From: Ganoderma boninense
Taxonomy: Eukaryota; Basidiomycota; Agaricomycetes; Polyporales; Polyporaceae
Length of the DNA: 64,000 nucleotides
Reading direction: 5' to 3'
NCBI GenBank assembly: GCA_002900995.3
Contig: CM035309.1
Location: 2,610,389-2,674,388 of the forward strand
Part shown: piece by piece, positions 22,828 through 35,350 of the stretch
Layout of the letters: each line of letters begins with the position of its first letter
How positions within the stretch are numbered: the first letter of the stretch is position 1
Notes under the pieces: model-generated
The model's input: the letters and a program-made list of their open reading frames with translations, nothing else
Told to the model about the DNA's origin: nothing
The model's database searches: none
Made by a program: the position numbers and the translations under genes

Positions 22828-23300
22828 TCGGTGTCACAGGTGTGTCGCAGTGTTCTTCGAGTCGATTGTGGACTTCGATTTAATTCATGGACCAGGCCCG
22901 AACGATAGCTAAGCCAGAACTCATTCCAGTCAGTATAGCCCCGTTCGAACAACTTGCCTAGTAGGCTGTCGTACAAGACCCATCCAATAGCTGACAGGAG
23001 AATCGGCCACGCACAAGTGGCACCTCGGGTGCAGCAGGCTCCAGGGCTAGCCAGATATGCGCATAATATTTAATTGACTGGTATACGCAGTATATATATT
23101 TGTTTGTCATGACAAGATCCAGCTACGTCCCGGAGACGGGCTCGTGACGACCACACCCAGTCAAGTAAACGGTGAGCGACTTGAGTGGGTCTGTAGCACC
23201 GCCGCAGTGATCGCGGTCCCCGACACCTGTTCGACAGGCACACATATAGGAACTGTCGTGAGCACAGCGCTCTTGTGATCAAGGGGAATGGAAACGCGCC

Positions 23301-25497
23301 TCATATGAATATATGGCTACACGATCCCGCATGCGTCACTCTGAGACGCCACACCTTGCGAGGTGTCACTGCCCTTGGAAGAGCTTCCCTGTTCCCGGGC
23401 CTCCTGAGGTACCACCGATGTCTGACGCCCATGGAGGAGGGTTTCGTTGCAGAAGGATGCGCCTCTATCAGTTTCCCTGGCGATTCTGACGTCCATAACC
23501 GGCGGAAGACTCGAATTCGCCTTAGAACGCAGGTGTCTGTTAGCTTGACGCGACTTTCGGAGAGCAAACTATGGGCACCAAGGCTCACCTCGCGTTGGGA
23601 AGGCCATTTGAACCAGAGGCCGGTCAAGGCAGAGCGATGGATGGCGCTGATGTTCGACGGAGAGCAGTCGTAGTCAGGCTTGCCGTAGTTCGACAGGAAG
23701 TGCCTGGAGTTCAGCCTAAGCAGACTAATGAGAACTTCGGATCCTTGCGAGCGATGCCCTGGCAAAAACGCACACAGCAAGCATCGAATTGGCGTACACT
23801 GCCCCAAGTTCAGGCTCAGCATCATTCGAGTACACTAAGATAACAAACGTTAAGACCCACATTTTGCCGTGACCTGGTTCAGACCAGCATCGATCAGCGT
23901 ATTTGGGTGGGTCAAGGCCTACAACGGCGCCGATTAAGTACATCTAGCTCGCAGGTATATCCAGAGGCAGTACTAACCATGAAGAAGGCGACGATGCTTA
24001 TCGTTCTGAGGAACCGGCATGGTCGTATGAATCAGTCAGCCGTGTCATAAATCTGAACGAGAACCTTTACCCCGTCAAGAGGCCTGCACCGAGATGATTA
24101 GAGGGAGATCCCTGGACTGAGAAGCTGTGACGCACCGGTGTTGATTGTGTACATGATAAGGATGTTGAGCATCGAATCCGTGCTACGAGCTGTGAGCATG
24201 TGGAATTATGGTCAAAAGAGCACTTGCCACGTACGACTTCAAACCAGTCCTACTGCGATGCAGAACGATGGTCAGGAGCACCGTCAGGGTGCCGTCGGCG
24301 GTAATGATCATTCCCATTGCGGCGCTTCCCATCCACTGTCGAGAAATATAGAAGAGTTTTAAAGATAACATAGCAATAAAGACTTCGACAGAATCTTACC
24401 GAGTTGAACTTCTGGAAGTGCGCAAGGTCAGGCTGCACAAAAGCCTCGACAGACAAGGCCGTCGCGAAGCCTATAAAATCAATACTCAGAACACTCTGCT
24501 TCATAAATAAGACGATACAACCAACTCAATTCTCCCATGAGGAGGATGATCTGAGGGTGTATAAGTGGGGGAAAAAACAGGCTTCAGTTGCATATGACAA
24601 CGTACCACGAAACCAGAGATACGCAAATAACTCGGATTTACTACACATCTAACAATGAGACGCATTCAAAGACTTGCGACAAGGTTACGCATCCCATACG
24701 TCTAAACAATCGACAGGCAAAAAAGCTGCAGGATAGACTGGGGATTAGAGGGCGGGCATAATGCTTGAGAGAGGCATATACGTACCTCTGTGAGATGGCA
24801 ATTACGAGACCCTGAGGCGAAATTGGTCAACATTAAGGCCGGCAAACAATTGCTTGACTTGCCGTCAGCACCGCAAGAAGCTGATGACCACTTGATCAAT
24901 GCCCTGAATGTCGAATTTTACAGGAAGGATCATACGTTTATTGACCATGACCCGTTCCTGAACAAGACTTCGGGATGAAAGTAGTTCGCCGATAAGTTAT
25001 AGTAGCTGGCAGGATGGAAGCAGACAGCGCTATTCAGCTTGACTATAGGAGTGCCGTGCCTTCTGCAGGACTCACCAGGCGTGAATCGACAAAGCAGAAT
25101 GTATCGTTTCAATCAGTCTGACGGCACTCATCAGTCCCGTCCCTCCAACGTCCGAACAGAGTACCTCACAGAACGAGGGCAACCTGCGCATTGACATGCA
25201 AACAAGGTGGATTTCAACGCACTGCAGCGACTGTGGTATGCGAGACTAACCGTGAACTTGATGTATGTCGCATCCGTCCTAAAATGGGGAAGACGCATAT
25301 ATCGATAGCATTGACGCACAGTGAGACCATACAATCTAGCCCACAGGTGAGTTCAAGGGCACAACATTGCAGAATAGGAATAGGGTACAAGGAGCTCACA
25401 TAAGGCCGCCAAAAGTGCCCAACAAAATCGCCCCGTACGTATTATCCAGTGCAGGTATAGCGACGGCGGTAGCGTTGGTATTCGGAGACGACGCCAT
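23301..25497 (-). CDS. DUF6534 membrane protein, gene B
   Basis: Starts at ATG 25497 (MASSPNTNATAVAIPALDNT, then YGAILLGTFGGLM). The next exon reads LYGLTVRQCYRYMRLPHF. Further on are ATALSVEAFVQPDLAHFQKF, WMGSAAMGMIITADGTLTVL with LLTIVLHRSRTGLKS, TDSMLNILIMYTINTGLLTG, VYANSMLAVLNSRHFLSNYG and a charged C-terminus ending at 23301. The order is that of gene A and the DUF6534 family: two N-terminal helices, conserved EAFVQP loop, the DUF6534 core, and the final YANSMLAVLNSR helix. It converges on gene A with about 470 bp between the stops, an inverted duplicate pair. Exon joins in the middle third (24500-25100) are not all resolved, so integrity is likely but not proven. Confidence 0.6.
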
Positions 25498-26209
25498 GGC
25501 GAGTGCGAGTCGAATGCTGGAAGACACTTCTAACGCTGGAAGGAATGCTTGACGTGAGCAGGGTCGTTCAGATGGGGCCCCTTCGAGGTGGCGGTGGACA
25601 GTATCCCAACTTAAATCGTGTTGGAAGGCTGACGTCGGGGGACATGTATATCTTAGCTCTCCGCTCTTATGTGTGCGCATGAGACTTCGGGCGGGCGATG
25701 ACGGCGTCGAAGTCGTCAGAATAGTCAGAATGATGCCAGTGATATCAATCCACGACGGTGACGAGGGGGAAAAATGAGCGAACATCGGTCCAGATAACGG
25801 GCTGCACGCTCCAAGAGCCGGGGAGGTGGCCCACTGGCGCTGCCCGGGCGATGGCAGGGCCGCCCATCGCCACACTGTCCATTCAGACGTTCATCGTCGC
25901 GCCGTGACGGCCGCCGGGCCGCGCCCGTTACGAGATTGCACCGTAGCTGCCTGTGTGGGTGGTCAATCTTCTCCTTGCAAACCGCACGCTGTGCATGTCA
26001 ACCAACTTTGAAAGACCGCATATGACAGTGTTCCCGGAAGGACTAGCTAGGCATACGGATAATCCACAGCCGACAACGCCCAGCATGTGGACACTGGACG
26101 GGCGGGAGACGGTAGTGAGTTGAAGGCTCTTCCATTTCTCATGCGCCCACAAACTCGTTGCAGCGCACCGGCCTCCCCCCTAGTCCAAGGTCTTGGCTTC
26201 TTACTCTTA
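25498..26209. other. Upstream region of gene B
   Basis: Between the start of gene B and the MITE. It probably holds the gene B promoter. No exon or repeat identified. Confidence 0.3.
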
Positions 26210-26592
26210 CAGTGCCTTGCATAATTGCGTGAACGCGCCGAAAAATTCCTGCAGGCGCCTATATGCTCGCCTACCAAATCAGGACGCCTGGGAAGCTTCA
26301 GAAGCGAGTTGGTGACCTTGATGTGACATGTCTCTTGGATGGCATGGGTGCCTCCCGAAGCAGCTGAGGGCCCAAATGGTACACTAGGAGGCCCGTTGAG
26401 AACCACTGAGCTCTCCAGGAAGTAGACAAGCGTGGGGGACAAGGGGAACAGTCAGGCTGAAGTTACGACCAGGAGAGGCGCACAGGCGGCGTTGGCGTTG
26501 CATGTGACCGTGATCCATCCGCATTTGGTAGGCGAGGTATAAGCGCCTGCTGGGGATTTTTCGGCGCGTTCACGCAATTATGCAAGGCACTG
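26210..26592. mobile_element. 383-bp MITE, copy 1 (TA target, Tc1/mariner type)
   Basis: Ends CAGTGCCTTGCATAATTGCG and its reverse complement, with about 50-bp inverted repeats (two to three mismatches at the inner end), flanked by TA on both sides. It is the same length as the copy at 43547-43929 and appears identical base for base by eye. No transposase inside. CAGT ends and TA duplication are typical of Tc1/mariner elements, so it should be mobilised by an enzyme encoded elsewhere. Confidence 0.9.
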
Positions 26593-29500
26593 TATTGTAT
26601 TTCTCCTTGTGAAGAAGAAACAAATTCGGATTTGTTGGGAACATGCACCGGCACCGGATATCCGCCCACCTGAATCCTCGTGCGACGTGCGCGAGATGGG
26701 GTTGTCCGAGTTTCCGAGGACAATACCCGCCCACGCGGAGTGCACCTCAGCGACGGCAGTGAGCTCCCACTCTGTTTAATTCAAGGGAATAGGACAAAAG
26801 GGGCTCCCCTAGGATACCTGGAGGCGCGGGTGGTCCTGTGGGACAACCTCGCGGGGCCTGCAGCTGATGGACGTGCACTCGGAAGCTGCAAGGACACCTC
26901 GCATGCGGTTTCAACGCCACCACGAGCTCTCTTCCGTAGGCGCTTCTCTGTTTGCTTGCACTGAAAGAAGAGATTAGAGGGCAGGTGCACGGATACTCGA
27001 ATCCCTATATGCGGGGGTTGTAGCGTACATACTATCACGTCCCGCCTTGATCAAAGGGTTGAGAGCGGTTCAGAGGCGCAATAAGCAACAGGAAACATCT
27101 TTCGAACAACCCATGCATCCACAGGCGTACGTCCTTGCGCTCCGAGCGCGACACTCGCACCAGCCACCAGCTACGCGTTCCTTCAAGCATCCTGCGTGGA
27201 TTCACGAGTATGGAGCACTCAAAGACTGCTCGCTGCGCTGCTCGTCGCCGGACTCCGACGTCCGCGAGGGTCCGGCGAAGTTTCCCATACAACGGGCCTT
27301 CCGGGGCGGCTGTCGGCTGGCAGGACACTTCGTACGCCGAGAGAAGGATCTGAGGCGACCAGGCTGAGGTTCTCATAGCATCGGAGGCGGCGGCGGCGGC
27401 GGCGAAGAGCATTTCGCATCCGAGCAGATCGCGACGGACACAGCGATTTGTGGCTGCCGTTCGGTTCGGTCCCGAAGTTGGGCAGTGCTCGCATCTCGTC
27501 TCTGTAGCGATTGGCACGTCGCACGCCGCGCAGCCATCGCGAGCTGGAAGTCTTGAACGCTTAATCTCCCACATCCAGGTAGACAGAGAGGAACGTCAAT
27601 TAGGGTCCACGATGGGGCGATACATCCGAAGCACCACAGTTTGAACTACATATTGACCCCGGTTCCGCCTGACATTCTCTTCACCTCCAGCGGTCCTTGA
27701 CCAACGGTGTTGACGAAGACATGTTGAGTGAAACAGGCCCCGGTGCCTTCACAGCAACGCCGAGGCTCATGCACCCACACCCGGAGTGCTATCGGAAAGG
27801 ACAGAGCCGTCAATAGGCTCTACGGAAGAACACGGGCAAGGAGTATCACCGTCTTGAATAAGAGACTTATTCAATACGATGATACTGCGAGCGCGCGACC
27901 TCCCAGCAGGGCGCATACCACCGAAGGCTGCATCCACTCCCTACCGAAAGTACGAATAGAGAGTAACACCGCTTTGAGAAAAATGATTTAGTCAAAGCGA
28001 TGATACTACCTACCCACCGTCGACTTGCGGGGCACGCGATAAGCTGGAAGAAAAGTAGACGATGAAGGGTCGAAGGCAGGGAGGACGTCGCAGTGACACG
28101 CACCGTCTGGTGCACACGAGCAAGGCCTTTCACGACAGCCATTTGCTCTCCATGGGATGCGCTCCACGTCTGAGGCACGACATCATCTCGCCGGTACGAG
28201 AAGCTGCCCATCTCGTTCATCATGCCCGGACCCCCTCCTCAATGTCCCGAAAGTGGAGGATGTTCGGGGAGATATCCGCCGGGATCCAAGCGCGATGTTC
28301 ACGATCAGCTCGATCGGACTAGCAGCGACTTGCAGTGAGTATCAGGACCAATCTTGCACACTGCCATGAACACCTACCGCGACAGAACAGGTCTCTGCAG
28401 CCTCCTCCTCGCCAACGTCCTTCTTTCCAGGACACCAGGCCGGCCTTGTACAACGAATGGAATTGGAACCGAGAACCGTCGGCTGGGAGTGAGAGGTCTG
28501 GTCTGTGGACGCATTTATGCGGCTTTGAGCAAGGTCACGAAGGCTACATCGCGGGGCATCAGTACGAAAACTTGGTGAAAACCAAAATGAGAGACGTGCA
28601 GTATGCTCCTCCACCACCATAAACAAAAATCTCAGGCCTGACAGCAGCCACAGAAGCTGAGAATGTCGCAGCCCGCCTGTTGACTCCGGCATGAGGGAGT
28701 CGAGTGTGGCGCAGGATCGCGAAGGGTGATGTCGAGGATTCATGGTAGACTGCGCAGACCTGCAAGCACATCGGCAGCGTCAGCGACGCTGTCAGCATTT
28801 TCAAGAAGGGAGCAAACGTACTTTCAAAAGAGCTGTCGAAGAGCGCCAAGCCCACGCCACGATGCCACGCAGACGGGGCGACTCCGCAAGCAATCATTCC
28901 ACCGCAAGTTGCGACATCTAGGCCGCCCGGCGCAGTGAGACTATAGATTGTAGAGACGGTGCGACAATGAGTTGGACATTGGAGCAGTGGATGAGGAATA
29001 GCAGAGGGCTTACAAGACACTTCAGCGTCGAAAAGCTGGTGCGGTGCACAGAGTGTGGCACTCACGCTGAACAACGATCGAAATCCCGCACTGCTGAGCA
29101 TGTCGCAGAGAAAATCTTGGATCCAGGACGATAGTCAAGCGAAGCAGTGTCAAGTGCGAAGCAGCAGGGAGTCCGGGGAGGCAAGAGCAAGGTGCAGTCC
29201 CGACTATCATATATCAGATCTCGGTACTCAGCGGTAGTGGAGGTTTCCGATGACAGACTTACATAATCATGATGGGGCAAGCTTGGGCGCTTAGTACATA
29301 AGGTTGTCGTGGCGACTTACTAAGCAACCTCAACTTCCGACCACTCGTTGAACAAACCGCTGTCGAGGACGCCCCACGGTACGCGTCTTGCCCGTCCCTC
29401 TTGCAGTCCAACAATGCGCGCCCCAATATCTCTCGTCTACAAGTTCGCAAAAACCGTCTTCACCCGTTCCAGCACCTCAACAGACTTCTCCGTGCCGACG

Positions 29501-31444
29501 GCCCAAGCCGAGTGCGAGGCGACGAAGCAAACTACCGAAGAGCACGATCTGTAGCACGACGTGCACGAAGTTCGAAGCACTGTGCCAGACGAGCATGCAA
29601 GGACGTCCCTACCCTCCCAGGTCTCAATAGCCTGAGACCCCTCCCTCTGAGACCCCTGAATTCGCACCAGCTCTAGGGTCCGCGTCAGCACCCGGCGTCC
29701 GGCCAAGTGACTGAGTTCATCCGCCTGCTTGCTCTCCCCAGTTTCATTCTTAGCGAGGTTAGTCCACTTCACATTACGTCTCCCCTCTCCACTCTTCGCT
29801 CGCGGAAGCGAACCTTCCTGCACGTCTCTGCACCGCCCCGAAAATGGCGACCTCGGCGCAGGCTGCCGCTGCCGCTGTGCGTCCAGACCGCAATCCCTAT
29901 CGCGAAGCACGCCTTCTATCTGCAGCGTCGCAGCGCGCCCGGGCACGCATGGCACCACCACCGTGCTCTCCAGAGACTGCCTCAAGACCTCCAGGCTACA
30001 ACGTACGGCTCGACCGTCAGCACAGCGTGGTCCGCGAGGGAGGAGGGACAGGAGGGACAGCAAGCTTGAGGTGAGCAATATCAATATTCCGATGGTCTCC
30101 GAGCGTCGCCATATCAAGCAGGCGTCGAACAGTGGCGTCCCTGGTGGTTCATCTTCTGCAGGCGGTGCGTCCATCTCCTTCCCTGCGCGCGTTCTCCGCG
30201 CATCCATGCCCCGTGCCCGGCCCCGTGTCCTGGAGATGACTCACCCGAAGAACCCCGGTGTGTGGCTGCCATTGAGGTCTAGAGAGCCAAATGCCGTGTA
30301 TTCACACACCCCGAATTTGACGCCAACTTCTCGGGTCTCCCAGTGCCGGAAACCGTAACTTCGCGCCGTCTTCATGCCATTACCTATTCCATGTCCTGCC
30401 TGGATCAGACACATCAGACCCTTCGAGATACGATGTACTGTACTGTGGAGACTTCGCCTGGTACCTGCGAAGCCCTAGCCTTCCGCAGAAGACGTCTCGT
30501 GAACTATATCGCCGTGAAAATCTAGTCTCGGTACGATTTAGCACGACCTCCCTCCCGCCCATTGCCGCTCATGTTCAACGGTGGGCAGGTCGGAACAACC
30601 GCCGCAAGGCGAGCACCGACCGCACGCCCGCTCGCGATATTGATCCTGTAGTACGGATTCTCCGGGGTGACAGCCACCCACCGCCAGAGTGGACGTCCGA
30701 CGATGACAGCGTCAGAGTTTCCTGCACAGTGCACGCCGCCGACCCGCTGGTGGGATAGCACGGCCCCTCCTATTCGCCCTTCGTCCATGGATGCCGTTGC
30801 ACATCACGTATGAGGGAGATATTCTTGGGTCTAGTCCAGCTCACGGTCCTACCGCACGCCATGTGGGACGTGCGGTCGTCCCATAGCACCCTGCTTCACG
30901 CCGGTGAGTTCCCGAGCGCCGTTCTCCTTCCTCGGCTTGCGGGACGGCCATATGCATCTAGGCCCTCTTCACCTATATCTGGTCGCTCCGTCGTCTGTCT
31001 CGCTCTCATCGGCGGAGCTGCGTTGAATCTGCATCAGAAGCATCAGTCGACACTCGAACAGGACGATGTGCGTACCAAGTGTAAGTTCGCGTTTCCTATC
31101 CAGTGCAGCACCGGTAGGTGGGAGCCCCCAGAGACCGCAATGGGCAGACCAGAGATCTTCTCTAGACACATTCGTCTTTCTCCACACGTGCGTCCTTGCT
31201 CGATTTCGATTTTGCGCCAAAACAGGATGTACTCTCGTTTTTCATTTTACACGAGGGACGTGGTGGCAAGAGTCGCAGACGGACAGTGTATCGCGTATCG
31301 CGTATCATAGTATATGCCGAAACCTAAGGCGCGGAGACCCGAGACAGATCTGAGCGAAGGAGTGCGGCCAGACCACATGGAAAACGGCAAGAAGTAGGCA
31401 ACACAGACCCCGTCGCACACCCAGAAGCGCAGACTCTACAGCTC
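26593..31444. other. Gene-poor region with unresolved open frames
   Basis: Almost 5 kb without a gene I can name. It includes a - strand frame of 179 codons (27035-27574) with an Ala run from a GGC repeat, a 256-codon - strand frame (29437-30207), pieces at 28480-29450 on the - strand with hydrophobic stretches, and a 166-codon + frame (30810-31310). None shows a family motif. The compound palindrome at 27842-28007 is listed separately. Confidence 0.35.
27842..28007 (-). repeat. Compound palindrome, copy 1 (two hairpin units)
   Basis: Two imperfect palindromes of about 45 bp, 27842-27886 and 27962-28007, separated by 75 bp. Both have an AGTATCATCG-like end, read on the - strand. Each can fold into a long hairpin. 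The same two units in the same relative order occur at 54805-54966 in the opposite orientation. Function unknown; may be a small foldback element. Confidence 0.6.
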
Positions 31445-33532
31445 TCACTTGGTCCCTTTCTCGGCGTCCGCGGGCCTAGTGAGGTTCGAGTCGGACGACT
31501 CGAGCCCGTACCTGTTGTCCTTCGCCGTGTGCATCGGGATTTCTTTGAGGAGAAACGTCGTCAGTAGGCCGCCAGCCGAGATTCCCAGCATCGCCTTCCA
31601 GACGACGGACATGGACGTCGCGAACGCGATGCGGACTTCAGTGCGGAGAGGGTCTTCGAGGGTCGGGATGATGGGGATAAGGGCGTAGGCAATCTCCACG
31701 CCCTGAGGAAATTGCGCGGCGAAGGCGGCGGGAAGGTGCTTCTTGAGTTCGTTCTGAAGGATGGACGCCGAGATGGTGATGCCCCATGTCTGGGGTGGAA
31801 ATACGTGTCAGAGCCGCTGTGGTTAGCTGAGAAGCGTAGCGGTGACAACATACCTGGGCAAACTGACGGAGGAAGTTTTGGAACGCGATCGCAGCTGCAA
31901 AACGGTGCACTGGAATGGACGCGAGGATGGGGAAGACGGTTGCGGACCACTGCGAAGGAAGCGTCCGTATCAGTCGAACCGTCATGTTCGCAACCAACTA
32001 CGAACGACTTACGATGATACCAATGCCGGCGGCAGTAATCACCTGGAAACCAGCCCACATCCCCGTCGACGAGTTGTATTTGAATAGTGTGAACAGTCCG
32101 AAGCCGATGAGCATGAGAACCCAGCCGGCGTAGTTCGCACCCCGGTACTTGGCCACCTTCTTCACGATACCACCAGTGAAAAGAGAAACAGGGGCACAAA
32201 TGAGCGTAGTCGCCAACATGTTGACGCTAGAATGGATGGGGCTAGAGCCAAAGCAGGCCTGGAAGTACACAGGGAGATAGACTGTGGAGGAGGTAAGTCA
32301 TCGGCGAACATCGTTCGAAAAGGAAGACACCACTGACACATGGTTGACATAGTAACAATGCCGTGGAAGAACGTCGCAATGTACCTGGAGGTTCCTCAGA
32401 TAAGCCACACATACTCCGAAGATGACGCTTCATCTTACCCGCTCAGGGCTGTTCTGTTCTGGAGAACGTCCAAAGGGGTGGTTGGCTCGAGAGGCACAAG
32501 CTTTTCGAACACAAAGAAAACAAGCATCAATGCGACACCAAGAATGAGTGGGGCAAGAACATGAGACGAATTCCATGGGAACCGGATACCGCCCCAGGTT
32601 AACGCTAGCAGCGCCAGCGTCGAACCTGCGATGATAATGAGGTTTCCGCTGTCGAGCAACCGTGAGCGACGCATATAGCAGTAGGGATGGTTACGCTCAC
32701 AGCCAGTCCACTCGTGCCAGTTTATCCCTCATAGACCCTTCCGGGGTCTTCACGCGGAGGAACAATGCCACAAGGACAAAGGCGATGCCGGCAAGAGGAA
32801 GGTTCAAGTCTAGGGCGTGAAGTGTGTTGTTCATCAGCCTCCCGTGCACAGCAGCCCTCCCCGAGAATCAACACGTACAGAAGAGCCACCGCCATGTCGC
32901 ATCTTGAGCGAAGGATCCAGCCTGTGCAACGAAGCAGTCAGATAGGCTCAATTCGCATGCTAGAGGAGGATGGTTCGAGTGGGACGACGCACAATGGTTG
33001 GCCCAATGGCTCCTGCAAGCGCCCACACAAGAATAAGGATGCCCTGATACGTCCCGCGCTCCGCGAGCGACACAAGGTCGCTGAGAATAATGGAGCCCAA
33101 GTTCAGGATGGCGCCGCCACCAATGCCTTGCACGGCTGTATACTAAGGGTTAAGCGCTGGGTGTAGGCGACGAACGGAGAGGACTTACTCCTTGCGGCAA
33201 TAAGCCACGACATCGTCTGTGCGGCTCCTGCGAGGGCACTCCCGACCAGAAAGATGATGATGGAGGCCAGCATGATTGGGCGACGCCCGAAGACGTCCGC
33301 GAGACGGCCGGAGAAGGGGAGAATTGCAGTACTTGCGAGACCGTAGGCGGACCCGACCCATACAAAGTCGTCGCCGCCGTGGAGGTCGCTGGTCATTTTG
33401 GGGACTGCGGTGGACACTGCGGTCATGTCGAGTGCGCTGAGGAAGTTGGCGACGATGACCGCTATGAAGGAGAGCCAGAAGGCCGACCCCTTTGGGGAGT
33501 CGGGGGACGACGGGGGGAGGCGGCGGGGGCAT
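31445..33532 (-). CDS. MFS transporter, 14-TM drug/toxin efflux type, copy 1
   Basis: Paralogue of the gene at 49256-51348 with matching intron positions. Major facilitator proteins of this type (DHA2-like) export drugs or metabolites using the proton gradient. Seen in the sequence: first helix SAFWLSFIAVIVANFLSALD, motif A-like GRLADVFGRRPIM in loop 2-3, TVQGIGGGAI (motif B region), ALAGAIGP (antiporter motif C region), DATWRWLF, the central DWLGNL junction, FYLPVYFQACFGSSPIHSS and a C-terminal helix before the cytoplasmic tail. The expected ATG at 33532 aligns with the start of copy 2 but is followed by one extra base in a C-rich run, which puts it out of frame with SAFWLSF. The only in-frame upstream ATG (33654) would add an unrelated N-terminus. 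This is either a real frameshift or a sequencing error. Other splice sites look normal; donor GTCAGT replaces GTAAGT at one intron. Confidence 0.8.
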
Positions 33533-33946
33533 GGTGTTGGATGGAGGTTGGAGTCAGGGTCAGGAGGGGTGTGGAGAGCGTGAGGGAGGTGATAGGGCGA
33601 GAAGTATGGGATTCCATATAACTGTATTGACGGGAATCCGGATAAGGGTGCCAAAGTCTGAAAGCAGTTGAACTTCGAGATACGTAGCTAGATAGAAAGA
33701 TACATCGTGCGTGACACATCCCCCGTGAAGAGAGCAGTGATGAGAACATCGTTCGCTGTTGGAAACTCCAAAGTTATGCGATGCAGACGACACAGACACA
33801 GATCACAGCACTACAAATCTCGGGAAGTGATCACAATAGCCACGGAGATCCCAAGGCATGGGCGGATTCAGCGTGGCAATGCGAGATCGTGCGAGGAGGA
33901 TCGCGGGACTGATCGTGGGAGCGAGCTTCGTCGTCTCGGTGTGGAA
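33533..33946. other. Upstream of MFS copy 1
   Basis: Probably the MFS copy 1 promoter. No repeats or exons recognised except a possible alternative MFS start at 33654. Confidence 0.3.
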
Positions 33947-34131
33947 GTAACGGGCAGGTCACGAAGTGACCGGTTACAGTTCCCCAAGATACCGAGATAC
34001 CCCGCACGGGCCTAGTCCTCCCGTAGGGTTGAGGCTGAGGGCGTTGTAACAGGCTGGGAAAGTTGGACAGATAGTCCAACGGTTGTGCGTGGTGCAATTC
34101 CCGCACGTTCCATCTTCAGGCGGTCGTTACA
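33947..34131 (+). repeat. LTR-like repeat, copy 2
   Basis: Starts TAACGGGCAGGTCACGAAGT and ends CGGTCGTTACA. It matches 34499-34678 and 16055-16239 in reverse complement. The end is followed by GTGGCGCCC, which looks like a retrotransposon primer-binding site (TGGCGCC). The usual TG at the start is replaced by AG. Confidence 0.6.
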
Positions 34132-34498
34132 GTGGCGCCCTTCGATTTGCGACGGGTACAGTACCTCCCGAATATCTGATGCCATGAAGAAATGCACTGC
34201 ACCGATCTGTACTGCAGACTGAACTCAGCTGCACATACGACGATGCTTTTCATTGCTTGTGGACGACCATTGCACAGTTGTGTCCAAGAATCAAATTCTT
34301 TCTCATCCGCGATCGCCGAATAGCAACGCCTTGCATTCTCCAGATGGGAGATCAAGTGCTCAAGAGGCATATTGAACTGTAAAAGACGCCCTTTACATGC
34401 ATCTTCGATGTAGTCCACATCATCGTCATCATCAGCCACTCGAACGGGCGCGACACCGGATGGTCCAATCATACTGTCTACGTTTACTAGTCGGAGTG
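34132..34498 (-). other. Segment between inverted LTR-like repeats, possible short coding piece
   Basis: 367 bp enclosed by two LTR-like repeats in opposite orientation. On the - strand a frame from an ATG near 34470 reads MIGPSGVAPVRV, an Asp run, then DYIEDACKGRLLQF and LEHLISHLENARRCYSAIAD. It looks like genuine protein sequence rather than random frame, but I do not recognise it. Its stop lies inside the neighbouring repeat at 34116. Confidence 0.35.
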
Positions 34499-34678
34499 TG
34501 TAACGACCGGCTGAAAATGGAACGCGCGGGAATTGCACCACGCACAACCGTTGGACTATCCGTCCAACTTTGGGTTACAACGCCTCAACCTCAACCATAC
34601 GGGTGGACTAGGCCCGTCCTGGGTTTATTGGTCTATTGGGGAACCGTAACGCGGTCACTCCGTGACCTGCCCGTTACA
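34499..34678 (-). repeat. LTR-like repeat, copy 3
   Basis: 180 bp, TGTAACGACCGGCTGAAAAT to CCTGCCCGTTACA. GAGTG occurs at both edges (GAGTG-TAACGACC and GTTACA-GAGTG), which may be a 5-bp target duplication if the true end is TAACG. Inverted relative to copy 2. Confidence 0.6.
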
Positions 34679-35350
34679 GAGTGCCATCAAGTACTGGAGG
34701 AGTACGAGGTCCATGAAGTCGAACGACCGCACGATCTAGTAGCACGAAGATGCATCAAAACGTCACGCTCAGATTGCCACCTTGCATGCGACCCTCTTGC
34801 TCTCAATGCCTGCTGAACCGCCTAAGCTCTTGTCCCACCAGTGCACTTAGTTCCTCCCGAAGGGTTTTCCTGGTGAGTCTTGATCTAACCCGCCAGGCAT
34901 CCGGCAAGAGAGAACAGCTTCTTGTTAGAGTTGCTGACCGCATCGCAGCCACTTGCGAACGTTCACTTTCGGCGACGCGTTTCGCCCTTGGTGGAGTGGG
35001 GCTGCAACTCTAAAATGCCGGCAATGGGTTGATGGGCTGCGATGCGAAGACATCGCTTGTGTCCGCAACAAACCTGGAAGCCATGGCAGTCCCGGGAACG
35101 CTTGGTAGAGCGCACAACCTTATCTCGCGGACAGGCCCAGGGATACAGCCTCCCCACATGCTCGGTGCGGGCTTCTTCTCTGGCGCCCCCTAGTCCTCGC
35201 AAGGGCACCACCACGCTTGAGCGCGTGCGACCGTGGCCTGTCCGAGAAGACGGACCTGTCTTGATCTTGCTGCTTGATGGTCTTCTGGGGGATGGTCCCT
35301 CAAAAGGCATTTCCCTGCGGCTGCTGAAGTCCAGACACCCGCTCTCCTTC
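34679..35350. other. Upstream region of DUF6534 gene C
   Basis: Probable promoter region of gene C. No further feature recognised. Confidence 0.3.

Noticed and set aside
26047..26442. 131-codon - strand frame, near-identical to one at 43396-43779
   Set aside because: The shared part is the MITE itself; the frame runs through its inverted repeat into unrelated flanks.
27395..27415. GGC trinucleotide run
   Set aside because: Simple low-complexity repeat in an unrecognised frame; not enough to support a gene.
29437..30207. 256-codon - strand open frame
   Set aside because: Long, but no motif, no family resemblance and no splice-consistent neighbours; may be chance in GC-rich DNA.
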